Below, piece after piece: positions 17,285 through 26,222 of a stretch of 64,000 bases of DNA. Under the pieces are notes generated by a model. It made no database searches and was not told where the DNA came from. It saw only the letters and a program-made list of their open reading frames with translations. The stretch's first letter is position 1, and the number at the start of each line of letters is the position of its first letter. Source of the stretch: Xenorhabdus szentirmaii DSM 16338 (GTDB lineage: Bacteria > Pseudomonadota > Gammaproteobacteria > Enterobacterales > Enterobacteriaceae); contig NZ_NIBV01000001.1 in NCBI RefSeq assembly GCF_002632585.1, positions 1-64,000 on the forward strand, read 5' to 3'. The translations under genes and the position numbers were made by a program.

Positions 17285-17856
17285 TTAACCTAATAATTTC
17301 ATGATAGCATCACACTGTGCCTGGACCGTATCACTGGGTGACGATACAGATACAGCAGGCGGACTGTCTGGCTGTTTGCGGTTTTTTAGTCGGTAATAGA
17401 CCTGCCACTCGTTGAGCGTGGACGCAGGCAAAGACAGAATGCGATAGGGATCAATTTCGCCGAGCTGCTCAGCTAATGTGAAAGCAAAATGCAGCCACGG
17501 CGAGTGGGTTAGTTTTTTTCGGCGTCCTCCAGTGTGCCGATGGCGTGGCGCTTCACGGTCTGAATCGCTTCAATCAGGGTCGCGTTATCGTGGATGGCCA
17601 TCAATTCTTCTGCGGTGGGCAGGTCATCAGTGGGAATGGATTGCCCCTTATCATCCACCAGACAATCCAACACCATCTGGATATTCAGGCGGGAGGCTTC
17701 GCGCCCGTCCCCGGCATCACTTAGCTTTTCCGCTTTTTCTTCCAGTTCCAGTAATTCCAGTGCCGTCATCCGGCGCAGGTTTATTTGCGTACCGAACAGT
17801 TCCACTGCTTTAATCTGCGGGCGCGGGGTGAGTAAGGCCGCTTTCAGCGCTTTCAT
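17285..17856 (-). CDS. Tail assembly chaperone GT (frameshift product)
   Basis: The gpG frame ends at 17509, but a slippery heptamer A-AAA-AAC occupies 17512-17518 just before the stop. A -1 slip continues without stops for 75 codons (LTHSPWLHFAFTLAEQLGE to DAIMKLLG) to TAA at 17285-17287, three bases before the tape measure start. This gives a 190-residue GT protein. Lambda uses the same strategy at G-GGA-AAG, where GT loads tube subunits on the tape measure. The fit of heptamer, open frame and position is seen directly; the frequency is unknown. Confidence 0.85.
17509..17856 (-). CDS. G: Tail assembly chaperone G
   Basis: 115 residues, the unshifted product of the tail chaperone gene. It has a helical N-terminal two-thirds (MTALELLELEEKAEKLSDAGDG) and ends GTLEDAEKN. 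It overlaps the tube gene stop by 4 bases. Most ribosomes should stop here; the rest make GT. Confidence 0.85.
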   Translation of the reverse strand: MKALKAALLTPRPQIKAVELFGTQINLRRMTALELLELEEKAEKLSDAGDGREASRLNIQMVLDCLVDDKGQSIPTDDLPTAEELMAIHDNATLIEAIQTVKRHAIGTLEDAEKN

Positions 17857-18314
17857 TGGGTGACTCCTGTTTTCTTGTCAGTAATACCCCAGACGAGGTT
17901 ATTTTGTTTGCCTTTGACCGTGATTTGGATCACTTCACTCGCCGGGGCGTTAATGTCGTTCATTTCCCAACCTGAAAGCGCCAGTACCATCATGGCGGTA
18001 CGTTTATTCGGCAGGGCAATGTAAAACTGCACGGTTTCACGCTTTTCCGCCGCGTTCAGGAAGGAGACAAAATCGGGGTTCTCCGGATCATCGATAAAGC
18101 CAAGGGATTTTTCCGGACCTTCAGGCATATCGGAAATAAACTGTTTGTTGGTATCCATCAGGGTGGTGCAGTCGACAAAACTGCCGGTCAGCCCCGTGGC
18201 TCCCAATGCCTTACAGTTAATTAATGGACGCATGTCTTCTACGGTGTCGCCGGGCTTGCCAAACTTCACCACTGTACCAGCAGGCAATACGGCGTATTCT
18301 GGCGATGTTGCCAT
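17853..18314 (-). CDS. Major tail tube protein
   Basis: 153 residues forming the tail tube. It has the short beta-rich tube fold of lambda V/HK97-like phages (ATSPEYAVLPAGTVVKFG at the start, FVDCTTLMDTNKQFISDMPEGPEKS). It lacks the Ig-like C-terminal domain of lambda gpV. It lies between the head-tail joining genes and the chaperone. Confidence 0.82.
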   Translation of the reverse strand: MATSPEYAVLPAGTVVKFGKPGDTVEDMRPLINCKALGATGLTGSFVDCTTLMDTNKQFISDMPEGPEKSLGFIDDPENPDFVSFLNAAEKRETVQFYIALPNKRTAMMVLALSGWEMNDINAPASEVIQITVKGKQNNLVWGITDKKTGVTQ

Positions 18315-18325
18315 TATGTGTTCTC

Positions 18326-18730
18326 CTATTGACTGTACCCTGATAAGGCATCACGGATTTCCTGTGCAAGCACTTTAATCACAGCGGTTTTGTTGTAGTC
18401 CAGTGCCGGACGGATAAAGGGATTTGGCACCTGCTTAATCGTGCCCATCTCCTGCGCCAGTGCTTTCATGCGATGGGGTTTTGTCGGACCCACGGTGATC
18501 ATCACCCCGCCTTTATATTTTTTCGATTTTGCCGAGTTAATGTGGATGGCATCCCGCATATGGGAACCCTCGCTTTTCCGGTTATAACCAGCATGCATTT
18601 CCATATCTTCTTTAACGATTTCCATGGCAACTTTTCCGGCTTTGCGCAGGATTTGGGTCTGGAGCTCACGGTCCAGCGCCTGCAATTTATGCCTCAACTC
18701 CACCCATCCCGTTGTTTTTGCGGTGATCAT
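18326..18730 (-). CDS. HK97 gp10-like tail completion protein
   Basis: 134 residues; GWVELRHKLQALDRELQTQILRKAGKVA and the C-terminal NPFIRPALDYNK are the standard signature of the HK97 gp10 family that joins head and tail. The start at 18730 overlaps the preceding gene's stop by ATGA. Confidence 0.85.
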   Translation of the reverse strand: MITAKTTGWVELRHKLQALDRELQTQILRKAGKVAMEIVKEDMEMHAGYNRKSEGSHMRDAIHINSAKSKKYKGGVMITVGPTKPHRMKALAQEMGTIKQVPNPFIRPALDYNKTAVIKVLAQEIRDALSGYSQ

Positions 18731-19113
18731 GTCAGATGCCCCGTGTAAATGATGATAAAGTCCCGTGTGATACGGTAGCGCTTGCGGTTTTCTGTCAATT
18801 CTTCTGCATTTTGGTACAGTGCACCGCGCGTCACCGCCTGTACCGGATAGTGACCGATAAAACCGTGTTGCACCGACTCCCATGTTGAGCAAATTTTACC
18901 TTCCAGCTTAAGGGCTTTTTTATAGTCATGTAGGATGAGACTGATTTGAAAGCGAGCCTCGATGAGTTGTGTGGCCGCCAGCCCAGAATTGAATTTCGCG
19001 TCACTGATACGCTGGTAGGTCACGCCCTCTAACACACTGGACGGCAGTATCAGCGGATAGACAGGCAGCCCGGTTAATCGCGTTAAATCGGCTTGAAGTT
19101 CAGGTTCTATCAT
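18727..19113 (-). CDS. Tail completion/terminator protein (DUF3168-like)
   Basis: 128 residues. IEPELQADLTRLTGLPVYPLILP and GVTYQRISD at the N-terminus fit the tail terminator family (lambda gpU fold). ATG 19113 lies within the end of the head closure gene (14-base overlap). It caps the tail tube at the head-proximal end. Confidence 0.75.
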   Translation of the reverse strand: MIEPELQADLTRLTGLPVYPLILPSSVLEGVTYQRISDAKFNSGLAATQLIEARFQISLILHDYKKALKLEGKICSTWESVQHGFIGHYPVQAVTRGALYQNAEELTENRKRYRITRDFIIIYTGHLT

Positions 19114-19426
19114 GACGAATATCCGTCTCCGTGGTGATAACGGCACGGTCAGTACGATTGCGGTCGACGGCGCGAATGGTAAACAGCCGTCCCTGATGTT
19201 CAACCAACCAATCAGGTTCAATGTCTTTTCTTGGCCTGACGGTAAATTGTTGCACCTCGATCACCTGTTGCTGATCAGCCGTGCGGATTTTACGGTGGGA
19301 TAGGGCTTCCGCCCGTGCCCAGGTTTCAGTGACATATGCCCACACAATGATTTCAGCACCCAGATCATCACGGTTTTTGACAGGACGGAACAGTTTAATG
19401 CGATAGCGAAGTGAGCCGGCTTTCAT
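19100..19426 (-). CDS. Head closure / head-tail adaptor protein
   Basis: 108 residues starting MKAGSLRYRIKLFRPVKNRDDLGAE, the signature of the SPP1 gp16/HK97 gp7-like head closure family. ATG 19426 has AGGAG 8 bases upstream; the ATG at 19432 is too close to it. Confidence 0.82.
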   Translation of the reverse strand: MKAGSLRYRIKLFRPVKNRDDLGAEIIVWAYVTETWARAEALSHRKIRTADQQQVIEVQQFTVRPRKDIEPDWLVEHQGRLFTIRAVDRNRTDRAVITTETDIRHDRT

Positions 19427-19436
19427 CGGCATTCTC

Positions 19437-19739
19437 CTATAGAGGAATAAAACGGTAAGGTTCCAGCAACGCTTTAAATCCGGAGGGTAAGGCCTGTGCC
19501 TCCCGGTTTTCATACCAGTAACCGACCACCAGCATAATTGCCAGTGCCACATCATCGGTCGCTAACAGGCCGTCCGGATCATCCTTTGGCACCGCGTTCT
19601 CATACAGGCGGCGGTTCAGGTAGCTTTCTGCCTGTTTGATGGCAGCACGAGAATACGTGTCTAATAAATCATCTTCGGTGTGATTATCACTGTCGATACG
19701 GCACTGCTGCCGAAGCAGATCAAGCGTGGGAAAAGACAT
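19437..19739 (-). CDS. Head-tail connector (HK97 gp6-like)
   Basis: 100 residues, mostly helical: LDLLRQQCRIDSDNHTEDDLLDTYSRAAIKQAESYLNRRLY, typical of the gp6/SPP1 gp15 connector ring that sits below the portal. Confidence 0.85.
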   Translation of the reverse strand: MSFPTLDLLRQQCRIDSDNHTEDDLLDTYSRAAIKQAESYLNRRLYENAVPKDDPDGLLATDDVALAIMLVVGYWYENREAQALPSGFKALLEPYRFIPL

Positions 19740-19762
19740 GTCATCTCCTGCTAATACGGTGA

Positions 19763-20974
19763 CTACGCCTTATCTTCTGCCACTTTCAGCAGTTTCACGG
19801 CGTTGCTGTCCACCAGCAGGGAGCCGACCCGTTTGGTGGTGTAGAAGTGGATAAACGGCTTGTGGGTGTACGGATCACGCAGCATACGCACCCCCAGCCT
19901 GTCCAAAATGGTGTAGCAACGTTTGAAGTTACCGAACACCACCGGCACGGCACCTGCGTCCAGATCGGCAAATTGCTCATTCTCTGCGATACCGTAGCCC
20001 AGCAAGGCGGAGGGTTGCCCCAGTTGCAAACCCGGCTGCCACAGATAGTTGCCCTGACTGTCTTTCAGAGTGCGTACCTGAAACAGCATGTTGTTGTTCA
20101 TCATGAATTTCGCCCCGTTGCGGTATGGCTTGCGCAGGGTGTAAATCAGTTTCAGGATTTCGTCTGCCGTGACCTCGGTTGGCTTTTTCAGCAATAGGTG
20201 CTGCAACGTACCCCATTTACGATCCTTGTCGTCCTGTGCTTCACTGCCGTAGGCCAGTAAGCCTTTTGGCTTGTTCTTGCCGTCGCCGTGGGTAAAGGCG
20301 CTTTCTTCCTGCTCGGCAAATTCCTGTATCAGCTCAGACGAGATAAAGGCTTCCACATCGAAAAAGGCATCATCCAGCATGGTCTGAGTGGCTGCCGGAT
20401 TACCGTAGATTTCACCCCAGATGGGTTCGATGGGTGCCAGCTTTGGCGTTTTAGTTTCCGGGCGTTCGTCGGTTTCACCAACCCAGCCACTGTTAGTGCC
20501 ACCCTGATTGATCAGTCGCTTAAAATTAGGATTGCCAACGGACACCACATGACATTCAGTGCGCATCACCACCTCGTCTTTCAGGGCACTGATGATATTG
20601 CGATCCAGCTCTTCCGGCACGGCATAGCCCCCTTCAGGATCGGTCGTGGTCTGCATCGCTTTTTGTTCCAATTCTGCCAGTCCGTCTTCGCGGCCTTTGC
20701 GGATAAATTGAGCAAATGCGGTTTTATGCTCACTGACGTCCTTGCTATTGCTACCGCCTGCCGGACGTTTCAGCCCGGCCAGCTCTTCTTCCAGCGCTGA
20801 TTTCAGGGTATCTAGCTCGCTGAGTTTGCCGTTCAAGGTTTCCACTTGTCCGGCTAATTTGCCTTTTTCCGCCTCAATCGCGTCAATGCGCTGGTCATTC
20901 TTCTGCCGGAACTCGTCGAAACGCTGCTGAATTTCCTGCGCGACCTGTTGTATGTCTTTGACTTCAATAGCCAT
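19763..20974 (-). CDS. Major capsid protein (HK97 fold)
   Basis: 403 residues. Residues 1-~75 are a coiled-coil delta/scaffold domain (QQVAQEIQQRFDEFRQKNDQRI..., ELDTLKSALEEELAGL), probably removed by the protease encoded upstream. The capsid domain follows from about 115 (GYAVPEELDRNIISALKDEVVMR) with the E-loop and P-domain pattern of the HK97 family. No separate scaffold gene is present, as expected. Confidence 0.93.
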   Translation of the reverse strand: MAIEVKDIQQVAQEIQQRFDEFRQKNDQRIDAIEAEKGKLAGQVETLNGKLSELDTLKSALEEELAGLKRPAGGSNSKDVSEHKTAFAQFIRKGREDGLAELEQKAMQTTTDPEGGYAVPEELDRNIISALKDEVVMRTECHVVSVGNPNFKRLINQGGTNSGWVGETDERPETKTPKLAPIEPIWGEIYGNPAATQTMLDDAFFDVEAFISSELIQEFAEQEESAFTHGDGKNKPKGLLAYGSEAQDDKDRKWGTLQHLLLKKPTEVTADEILKLIYTLRKPYRNGAKFMMNNNMLFQVRTLKDSQGNYLWQPGLQLGQPSALLGYGIAENEQFADLDAGAVPVVFGNFKRCYTILDRLGVRMLRDPYTHKPFIHFYTTKRVGSLLVDSNAVKLLKVAEDKA

Positions 20975-20986
20975 AAAAAACTCCGG

Positions 20987-21643
20987 TTAGTTAAAATGTA
21001 ATGATTTCAGTGCATTCAGGGCAGACGCTGCTTCCGCCTCACGCAGCAACAGGGTGCCATAGCCACCCGCCATAAAGGCTTTGGCCTGCGTTCGGGAGAG
21101 TCCAACATCGCACAGGACTCGTTCAATATGACTGGGATTGGGAATATCGCCCCGAGCAAAGGCCGATTTCACATTGCTCACCCGGGCATCATCGTTGGCG
21201 GGAAAGGTCACCAGACTTACTTCCCATAAATCGAGGTCTTTCAGTAAAAAAGCCGCTTTTGTCCGGTCATACTCCCCATCTTTCAGCACATAACCGATAG
21301 ACAGGCCGGAGAGCGACCCTGCTTTCATATGGGCGTGTGCCCGTTTTGCCAGTGGGTCATCGTCAATGAGCAGATGCCCTTTGAGATACAGCCCAGTTTC
21401 GTCTTCTTTCATTTCGGTATAGATACCGATGGGTTCATCCATTCGGTGTTGCCAGAGCAAAGCAGGCAGACTGCCTTTTTCTTTCCATTGTTTCAGGGTA
21501 TTGGCAAAGGCACCGGGTAAAACGATATCGTCGGTACTGTCTTTCAGGCCGAATACCGAGCCATACCCTTCAAACTCGCCGGAATCACTGACAGATTTAA
21601 TGTTCAAAGGCATATCAAGCCGTTGTTTGGTTATCATCGGCAT
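20987..21643 (-). CDS. Prohead protease (HK97 family, U35)
   Basis: 218 residues. The N-terminal pattern GEFEGYGSVFG and the catalytic His (LLWQHRMDEPIG) and Ser (SLSGLSIGY) of this serine protease family are visible. It cleaves the capsid delta domain during maturation. The start overlaps the portal gene end by 29 bases. Confidence 0.92.
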   Translation of the reverse strand: MPMITKQRLDMPLNIKSVSDSGEFEGYGSVFGLKDSTDDIVLPGAFANTLKQWKEKGSLPALLWQHRMDEPIGIYTEMKEDETGLYLKGHLLIDDDPLAKRAHAHMKAGSLSGLSIGYVLKDGEYDRTKAAFLLKDLDLWEVSLVTFPANDDARVSNVKSAFARGDIPNPSHIERVLCDVGLSRTQAKAFMAGGYGTLLLREAEAASALNALKSLHFN

Positions 21644-22847
21644 GGGATTCTTCCTCTTTTTTCGGGGCTTGTTTAGGTTTCGTGGTCATGTTCATCGGTG
21701 TGAGATAAATATCACCGCCCTCGCGGGGGTTGAGTTCTTCCAGCTCCCGGCATTCGTTCGGCGCGTAAATGCCCCAGTTAATGCCGGTGGCGTAGGATTC
21801 AAAACGGGATTTCATGTCACCACGCAGCAACGCGCCCGTGTTGAATTTGGCGTAGAACTGCCCCTGTTTGCTGTTTTTGACCAACCCCGCATTAATGCGC
21901 TGTTCAATCCGGGTGAGATAAGGTACCAAAGAGTAATTAATAAACCCGATCCCCAGATTTTCAATATTGTTAAAGGTGGCGCGGTCAGTGTTCTGCACCA
22001 TATGCAGCGGCACCCGGAAGATGCGGCAGATTTCCTCAAGCTGAAACTTGCGGGTTTCCAGAAACTGCGCATCTTCGGCAGACAGACTGATTTGATGCCA
22101 TTTCAGTCCCATTTCCAGGATCATCGGCTTATGAGCATTGACCAGCCCCTGATGGCGGGCTTCAAAATCCGTCTTCAGCCGCTGATATGCCTCATCTTTC
22201 AGTGCTTGATCTGTTTGCAGTACGCCACTGGTGACTGCGCCGTTACCAAACAACCGTGAACCATGTTCTTCGGTGGCCAGCCCCAGCCCTATCGCTTGCC
22301 GGGCATAGGTGATGGGGCTTAATCCAGTCAGGCCATCCAGCGTGAAAATGCGCACATGCCAGATATCGGCCTGTGTCAGTATCTGGCATTCCCCGTTCGG
22401 GAAGGTGACCTGATATTCTGGCTGCCAGTCACGGTTCAGCTTGGGAACTACAGCACCAGGATCGAGCGGCAGTAATTCCACCACTTCCCCCAGTGCTTTG
22501 ACTTTGTAAGCGTAGAAATTCCCCCGCAGGCACAGGCAGGCAATCAGCAACTCCCAGAACTCCTGCGGAGTCATGTAATTATTGGGTTTGACCGACAACA
22601 GCTTATGCAGCCGCTCTTTAACGGCGCGTCGGTTGCCTCTCTCTAATTGCTCATACAGTGAACAGGGCAGCATGCCAACGGATTCCGCCAGTACCCGTAC
22701 GCAACTAAACACAGCGGTGAGCTGCATGGCTAACTGCGGGCTGACCCGCCGCCCGCTGTAGGTGTCATAAGACAAGCCAATCAGTTCACTTAAATTACGG
22801 GAGATCAGGGGTTCGGCGGATTTACGAAATAATCCGGGAAAAAACAT
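21615..22847 (-). CDS. Portal protein (HK97 family)
   Basis: 410 residues forming the dodecameric DNA entry ring. Family features: TAVFSCVRVLAESVGMLPCSLYE near residue 45, NNYMTPQEFWELL, and the IENLGIGFINYSLVPYLTRIE helix. ATG 22847 is used rather than a TTG one codon earlier. Start and upstream stop overlap (TGATG). Confidence 0.92.
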   Translation of the reverse strand: MFFPGLFRKSAEPLISRNLSELIGLSYDTYSGRRVSPQLAMQLTAVFSCVRVLAESVGMLPCSLYEQLERGNRRAVKERLHKLLSVKPNNYMTPQEFWELLIACLCLRGNFYAYKVKALGEVVELLPLDPGAVVPKLNRDWQPEYQVTFPNGECQILTQADIWHVRIFTLDGLTGLSPITYARQAIGLGLATEEHGSRLFGNGAVTSGVLQTDQALKDEAYQRLKTDFEARHQGLVNAHKPMILEMGLKWHQISLSAEDAQFLETRKFQLEEICRIFRVPLHMVQNTDRATFNNIENLGIGFINYSLVPYLTRIEQRINAGLVKNSKQGQFYAKFNTGALLRGDMKSRFESYATGINWGIYAPNECRELEELNPREGGDIYLTPMNMTTKPKQAPKKEEESHADDNQTTA

Positions 22848-23023
22848 CAAACCTCCTTATCGGGTTTCTGGCTCAACATGCGTGAAACCAAATACGACCA
22901 GCCAAGGCACAGCACACCCGACGCCATAAATCCGGCAGCCGGCAACAGCAACCATGCGCCGTAAGACAGCAAAACGCCGCCCGCCAGCCCGATTAACAGG
23001 GCAGCAATCATTAATTCTTTCAT
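22847..23023 (-). CDS. Small phage membrane protein
   Basis: 58 residues (starts MKELMIAALLIGLAGG) with two hydrophobic helices separated by a short turn and a basic tail (SQKPDKEV). It is tightly placed between the large terminase and the portal, and its stop overlaps the portal start. Similar short proteins sit at this position in related siphophages; function unknown. Confidence 0.65.
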   Translation of the reverse strand: MKELMIAALLIGLAGGVLLSYGAWLLLPAAGFMASGVLCLGWSYLVSRMLSQKPDKEV

Positions 23024-23032
23024 GAAAAAACC

Positions 23033-24763
23033 TCAGAGTGAGCGAACACCGTGGGAGATCAAATGATCTGAAAGACTGGAGACTTCGTGCAAAATAGCCC
23101 GCCCCATCGCCATTATCAGCGCCACCGCGCCATCAATTTTGCTGTCTTTATGCTCTTTGATGGGGCGCACAATGTCATCATTACCAGTCAGCGTTTTCCC
23201 GACGACATTGCCGATACACCAGGACATAATCGGATGACCGTCATGATGGAAACGCCCGGACTGGATAGCGGCTTCCAGCTCTTTCATCGGGTCACTCATA
23301 TGAGTGAAATTCTGGGTAATAATGATGGGATTAATTCCCTCGTCCGCCAGTGAATGTGATAAACCGGTTGCTCCAAAGGGATCAATCGGAGCCTCATTGA
23401 CAGGGTTCTGGTGACAGGCCAGTTTGGCTTCTTCGAGAATGTAGCGGTAATCCACTTCGGCCCCCTCCGTGACAGTCAGCAACCCCATCTCTGCCCATTT
23501 CTGAAAACGTTCGGCACTGCGGCGGTTCTCATTCTGCTCCACACTGTAGACAGTGTCATACGGCACCCAGAAACACGGCGCGATACTGTAGAAATGGCGT
23601 TTACCGTCAATTTCACGCACAAAGAGCCGAGCCATGCTGTTCATGTCCAGCTTGCGAGCGAGATCAAAGGCCAGAAAACAGGGCTGGCCCTCGAATTGAG
23701 CCAGCGTTAGTGAGGTGTCTTCACATTGTTTCCAGTTCACCATATTGAAGTAAGCCTCCCGCGCAGACACCCAGATATTGAGGTGCTTGGTTTTAAAGAC
23801 ACTGGCTAAACGCGGGTTATTCAGGGCGCGTTGTTGCTGACTCAGCAAAAAATCAGCATAGACCGATACCCCCATATTGGGATTGGCTTTGCGTAACACC
23901 TCCGGAGAGGTCCAGTCATCTCCCTCATCCACCGTGTAGATCACCCCGAACAGTTCCTCGTTGGGCACATTGCCGGACAGCATTTCCATCACTTCGCGCC
24001 GCTTGTCATAACAGGGACCTTCAATGTTGTAACCTGCCGTGGTGATCCCCCACATCAGTGGCTGACGCCGTGCTCCCATGCCCGTGAGCATGGTGGTATA
24101 CAGGTCATCGGTATCATGTTCATGGTATTCATCAACAATGGCGCAACTGGGGGACTGCCCGTCACCGGGATTGCCAATCAGCGGCTCAAACCTCGCCCCG
24201 TCTGCCGGGCGGTTCATATTGGCGGCATTCACTTCAATGCCGAACGCCTCAAGTAGCATCGGGGTACGCTTACACATCAATCGTGCTGGCCGGAACACTT
24301 CCCACGCCTGTTTCTCGGTCGTGGCACCGGAATACACTTCCGCGCCAAATTCGTCATCACAGGTAAAGCAATAGAGTGCCACGCCCGCCGAAATTGCGGA
24401 CTTGCCATTTTTACGGGGAATTTCGGTATATACTTCCCGAAATCGGCGTAGCCGGCTGCCTTTATGCACCCAGCCAAAGACCGAGCAGACAATAAACAAT
24501 TGCCACGACTCCAACGTGATCGGCATCCGTTTGAATGCCCATTCCCCTTTGGTATGTGGCAGTAACTGGATAAATTTCGCGGCGCGTTCTGCCAGCTCCT
24601 TATCGAACCGGTATTTGAACTGCCGATTCTTTTCCTGATGCAGATTATCCAGATGCCGCTGACAGGCTTCCCTGACATAGCGACCGACTTCAATTTTGCC
24701 GCGCACGACATCACGGGCGTACTGGTTCGCCGCATTGACATTTGAATAGGATTTACGGCTCAT
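23033..24763 (-). CDS. Terminase large subunit
   Basis: 576 residues; the ATPase and nuclease motor for genome packaging. The ATPase P-loop-like motif is [11 protein letters not shown] (about residue 115) and the Walker B is [11 protein letters not shown]. The C-terminal nuclease carries [11 protein letters not shown] and [13 protein letters not shown] with acidic residues. It overlaps the small subunit by 4 bases. Confidence 0.94.
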   Translation of the reverse strand: MSRKSYSNVNAANQYARDVVRGKIEVGRYVREACQRHLDNLHQEKNRQFKYRFDKELAERAAKFIQLLPHTKGEWAFKRMPITLESWQLFIVCSVFGWVHKGSRLRRFREVYTEIPRKNGKSAISAGVALYCFTCDDEFGAEVYSGATTEKQAWEVFRPARLMCKRTPMLLEAFGIEVNAANMNRPADGARFEPLIGNPGDGQSPSCAIVDEYHEHDTDDLYTTMLTGMGARRQPLMWGITTAGYNIEGPCYDKRREVMEMLSGNVPNEELFGVIYTVDEGDDWTSPEVLRKANPNMGVSVYADFLLSQQQRALNNPRLASVFKTKHLNIWVSAREAYFNMVNWKQCEDTSLTLAQFEGQPCFLAFDLARKLDMNSMARLFVREIDGKRHFYSIAPCFWVPYDTVYSVEQNENRRSAERFQKWAEMGLLTVTEGAEVDYRYILEEAKLACHQNPVNEAPIDPFGATGLSHSLADEGINPIIITQNFTHMSDPMKELEAAIQSGRFHHDGHPIMSWCIGNVVGKTLTGNDDIVRPIKEHKDSKIDGAVALIMAMGRAILHEVSSLSDHLISHGVRSL

Positions 24764-25254
24764 GATGAAATCATCCTTATAAACGGATTGTCCGTTTTGG
24801 CCTGACCTGCCGCCCCAATCAGGCGCTGGCGGCTGCTCGGATCTAAGCCCAACATGGCACCGGTGGTATCCATTTCAGATTGTTGCTCTTTTTTGGCGGT
24901 CAGCTCCGGGTTTTTAATCGGCCCACCGGTTGCGCCTGTTACTGTATTGCCTTGTCGAGCGATATTTATCACAGCATTGCGCCAGAATTGATAAGCTACA
25001 CACCAGCGTTCAAGCACCACGAGATCCGTGACACAGAGTAACCCTTGGGCGCATAACTCTTTGCTGGTCAGCTCCCACATCACCACGGCCAGCGACATTT
25101 CATTGTCGGCAAACCAATTTGGCGGTGATACGCTCGTCAATGATGTAAAGCTAGGTTCCTCCCGATTCAGTTTGCGCTTGCCCGGATTGCCCGCCAATGC
25201 TTTGCGTGCCGTCGGTTTTGGGCGACGACCTGATTTCCCCGCCGTTCCCGCCAT
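24760..25254 (-). CDS. Terminase small subunit (P27 family)
   Basis: 164 residues; begins [15 protein letters not shown], then a basic stretch and the P27-family helical body ([24 protein letters not shown]). It recognises the packaging site. ATG 25254 has GGGAGG at proper spacing. Confidence 0.88.
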   Translation of the reverse strand: MAGTAGKSGRRPKPTARKALAGNPGKRKLNREEPSFTSLTSVSPPNWFADNEMSLAVVMWELTSKELCAQGLLCVTDLVVLERWCVAYQFWRNAVINIARQGNTVTGATGGPIKNPELTAKKEQQSEMDTTGAMLGLDPSSRQRLIGAAGQAKTDNPFIRMISS

Positions 25255-25332
25255 ACGCAGCACCTCCCGGGCTTAAAAACAGTGAAAGATGAGTGAAAAG
25301 TACCCGATTTAAATTTCATTTTTCGCGGGTAT

Positions 25333-25365
25333 AAAAAAAGACCCAAGGTGGCGGTCCCTTGGGTC
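25333..25365 (-). terminator. Rho-independent terminator upstream of the terminase genes
   Basis: On the minus strand GACCCAAGG pairs with CCTTGGGTC around a short loop and is followed by seven Ts. It ends transcripts from the HNH gene side; late transcription would need antitermination to pass, consistent with a Q system. Confidence 0.8.
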
Positions 25366-25453
25366 GAGAGTGGCAGGAATTTGACCCGCCCCTCCCCCTT
25401 GTAAACTATGGCATTCGAAATGATTACGCTGGAAATTAATATTCACTCAGCCT

Positions 25454-25804
25454 TCAGCGTGATCGCTCTGTGGCAGTCTTCTGTCGATGGCAGGCTTCAC
25501 ACAGTAGTTGTAGATTGCTTAACACATCGGTGCCGCCATGCGCTTTGAGTTGGATATGGTCAACCGTCGTGCCTGTGACTGCTCGTCCCTGTCGTAAGCA
25601 GTGCTGGCACAAATGATTATCCCGTTGTTTTACTGCAATTTTTAACTTATCCCACTGACTGCCATAACCACGAGCATGTCGGCTTTTGCCCTGCTGGTGA
25701 CGTTGCCAGCCTGTGTGAAGATGGTCAGTACAGTAGCCGCTGCGGTCGATGGTAGTCTTGGGGCAGCCTTGCTTGCGACAGGCTCGGGGAATACGGGGTA
25801 GCAT
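25454..25804 (-). CDS. HNH endonuclease of the packaging module
   Basis: 116 residues with an HNH motif (CQHCLRQGRAVTGTTVDHIQLKAHGGTDVLSNLQLLCEACH, shown here as separate parts C-x2-C, VDHI, N, C-x2-C). HK97-type phages need such a protein next to terminase for cos cleavage. ATG 25804 is preferred by family length. Confidence 0.88.
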   Translation of the reverse strand: MLPRIPRACRKQGCPKTTIDRSGYCTDHLHTGWQRHQQGKSRHARGYGSQWDKLKIAVKQRDNHLCQHCLRQGRAVTGTTVDHIQLKAHGGTDVLSNLQLLCEACHRQKTATERSR

Positions 25805-25850
25805 GTTCAGCCCTCGATATAGCAAAAAACCACCCGAAAGTGGCAGATTA

Positions 25851-26036
25851 TCAAGCTCTCAGTAAGTCTTTATAGTTTTGCGGAAATGGAACTCCTGGCT
25901 CTTTTTTGAGTCTCCCTATTTTATTTACAATTTCCTCTTTTTCCTTTTCGGTGGCTGTCTTATAGAAGTCTTTAGCTGTAACTGGCACAACTCTTTTAGC
26001 TTCATGCCATGGTCTGTGGTAAGGCTCCTCTAGACC
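25851..26036 (-). pseudogene. C-terminal remnant of an unidentified gene
   Basis: About 61 codons are open after an in-frame stop: the reading includes YHRPWHEAKRVVPVTAKDFY and KEPGVPFPQNYKDLLRA before TGA. The amino-acid make-up looks genuinely coding, but there is no start codon in a good position, and sequence upstream of ~26037 does not continue it. It marks a recombination joint beside the SIR2 gene. Family not identified. Confidence 0.45.
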
Positions 26037-26117
26037 CTATAGCATATAAAAATTGTGTAGCTCAGTGCATAGCGCAAACTGGAAACATATCAATCTGTTT
26101 ATAATAAATCGAAAGAT

Positions 26118-26142
26118 AGGACGGTAGCATTCCCACCGTCCT
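26118..26142 (-). terminator. Hairpin terminator after the SIR2 gene
   Basis: AGGACGGT and ACCGTCCT form an 8-bp stem with a 9-base loop about 80 bases past the SIR2 stop. T runs are short on both sides. Confidence 0.6.
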
Positions 26143-26222
26143 TTCATCACTCACCTACACTGTGTCCTAACATACTCCTGCAGCCTTGAAATGTTTGAAT
26201 TGGTGAGGAGTGAGCGGTTTAT

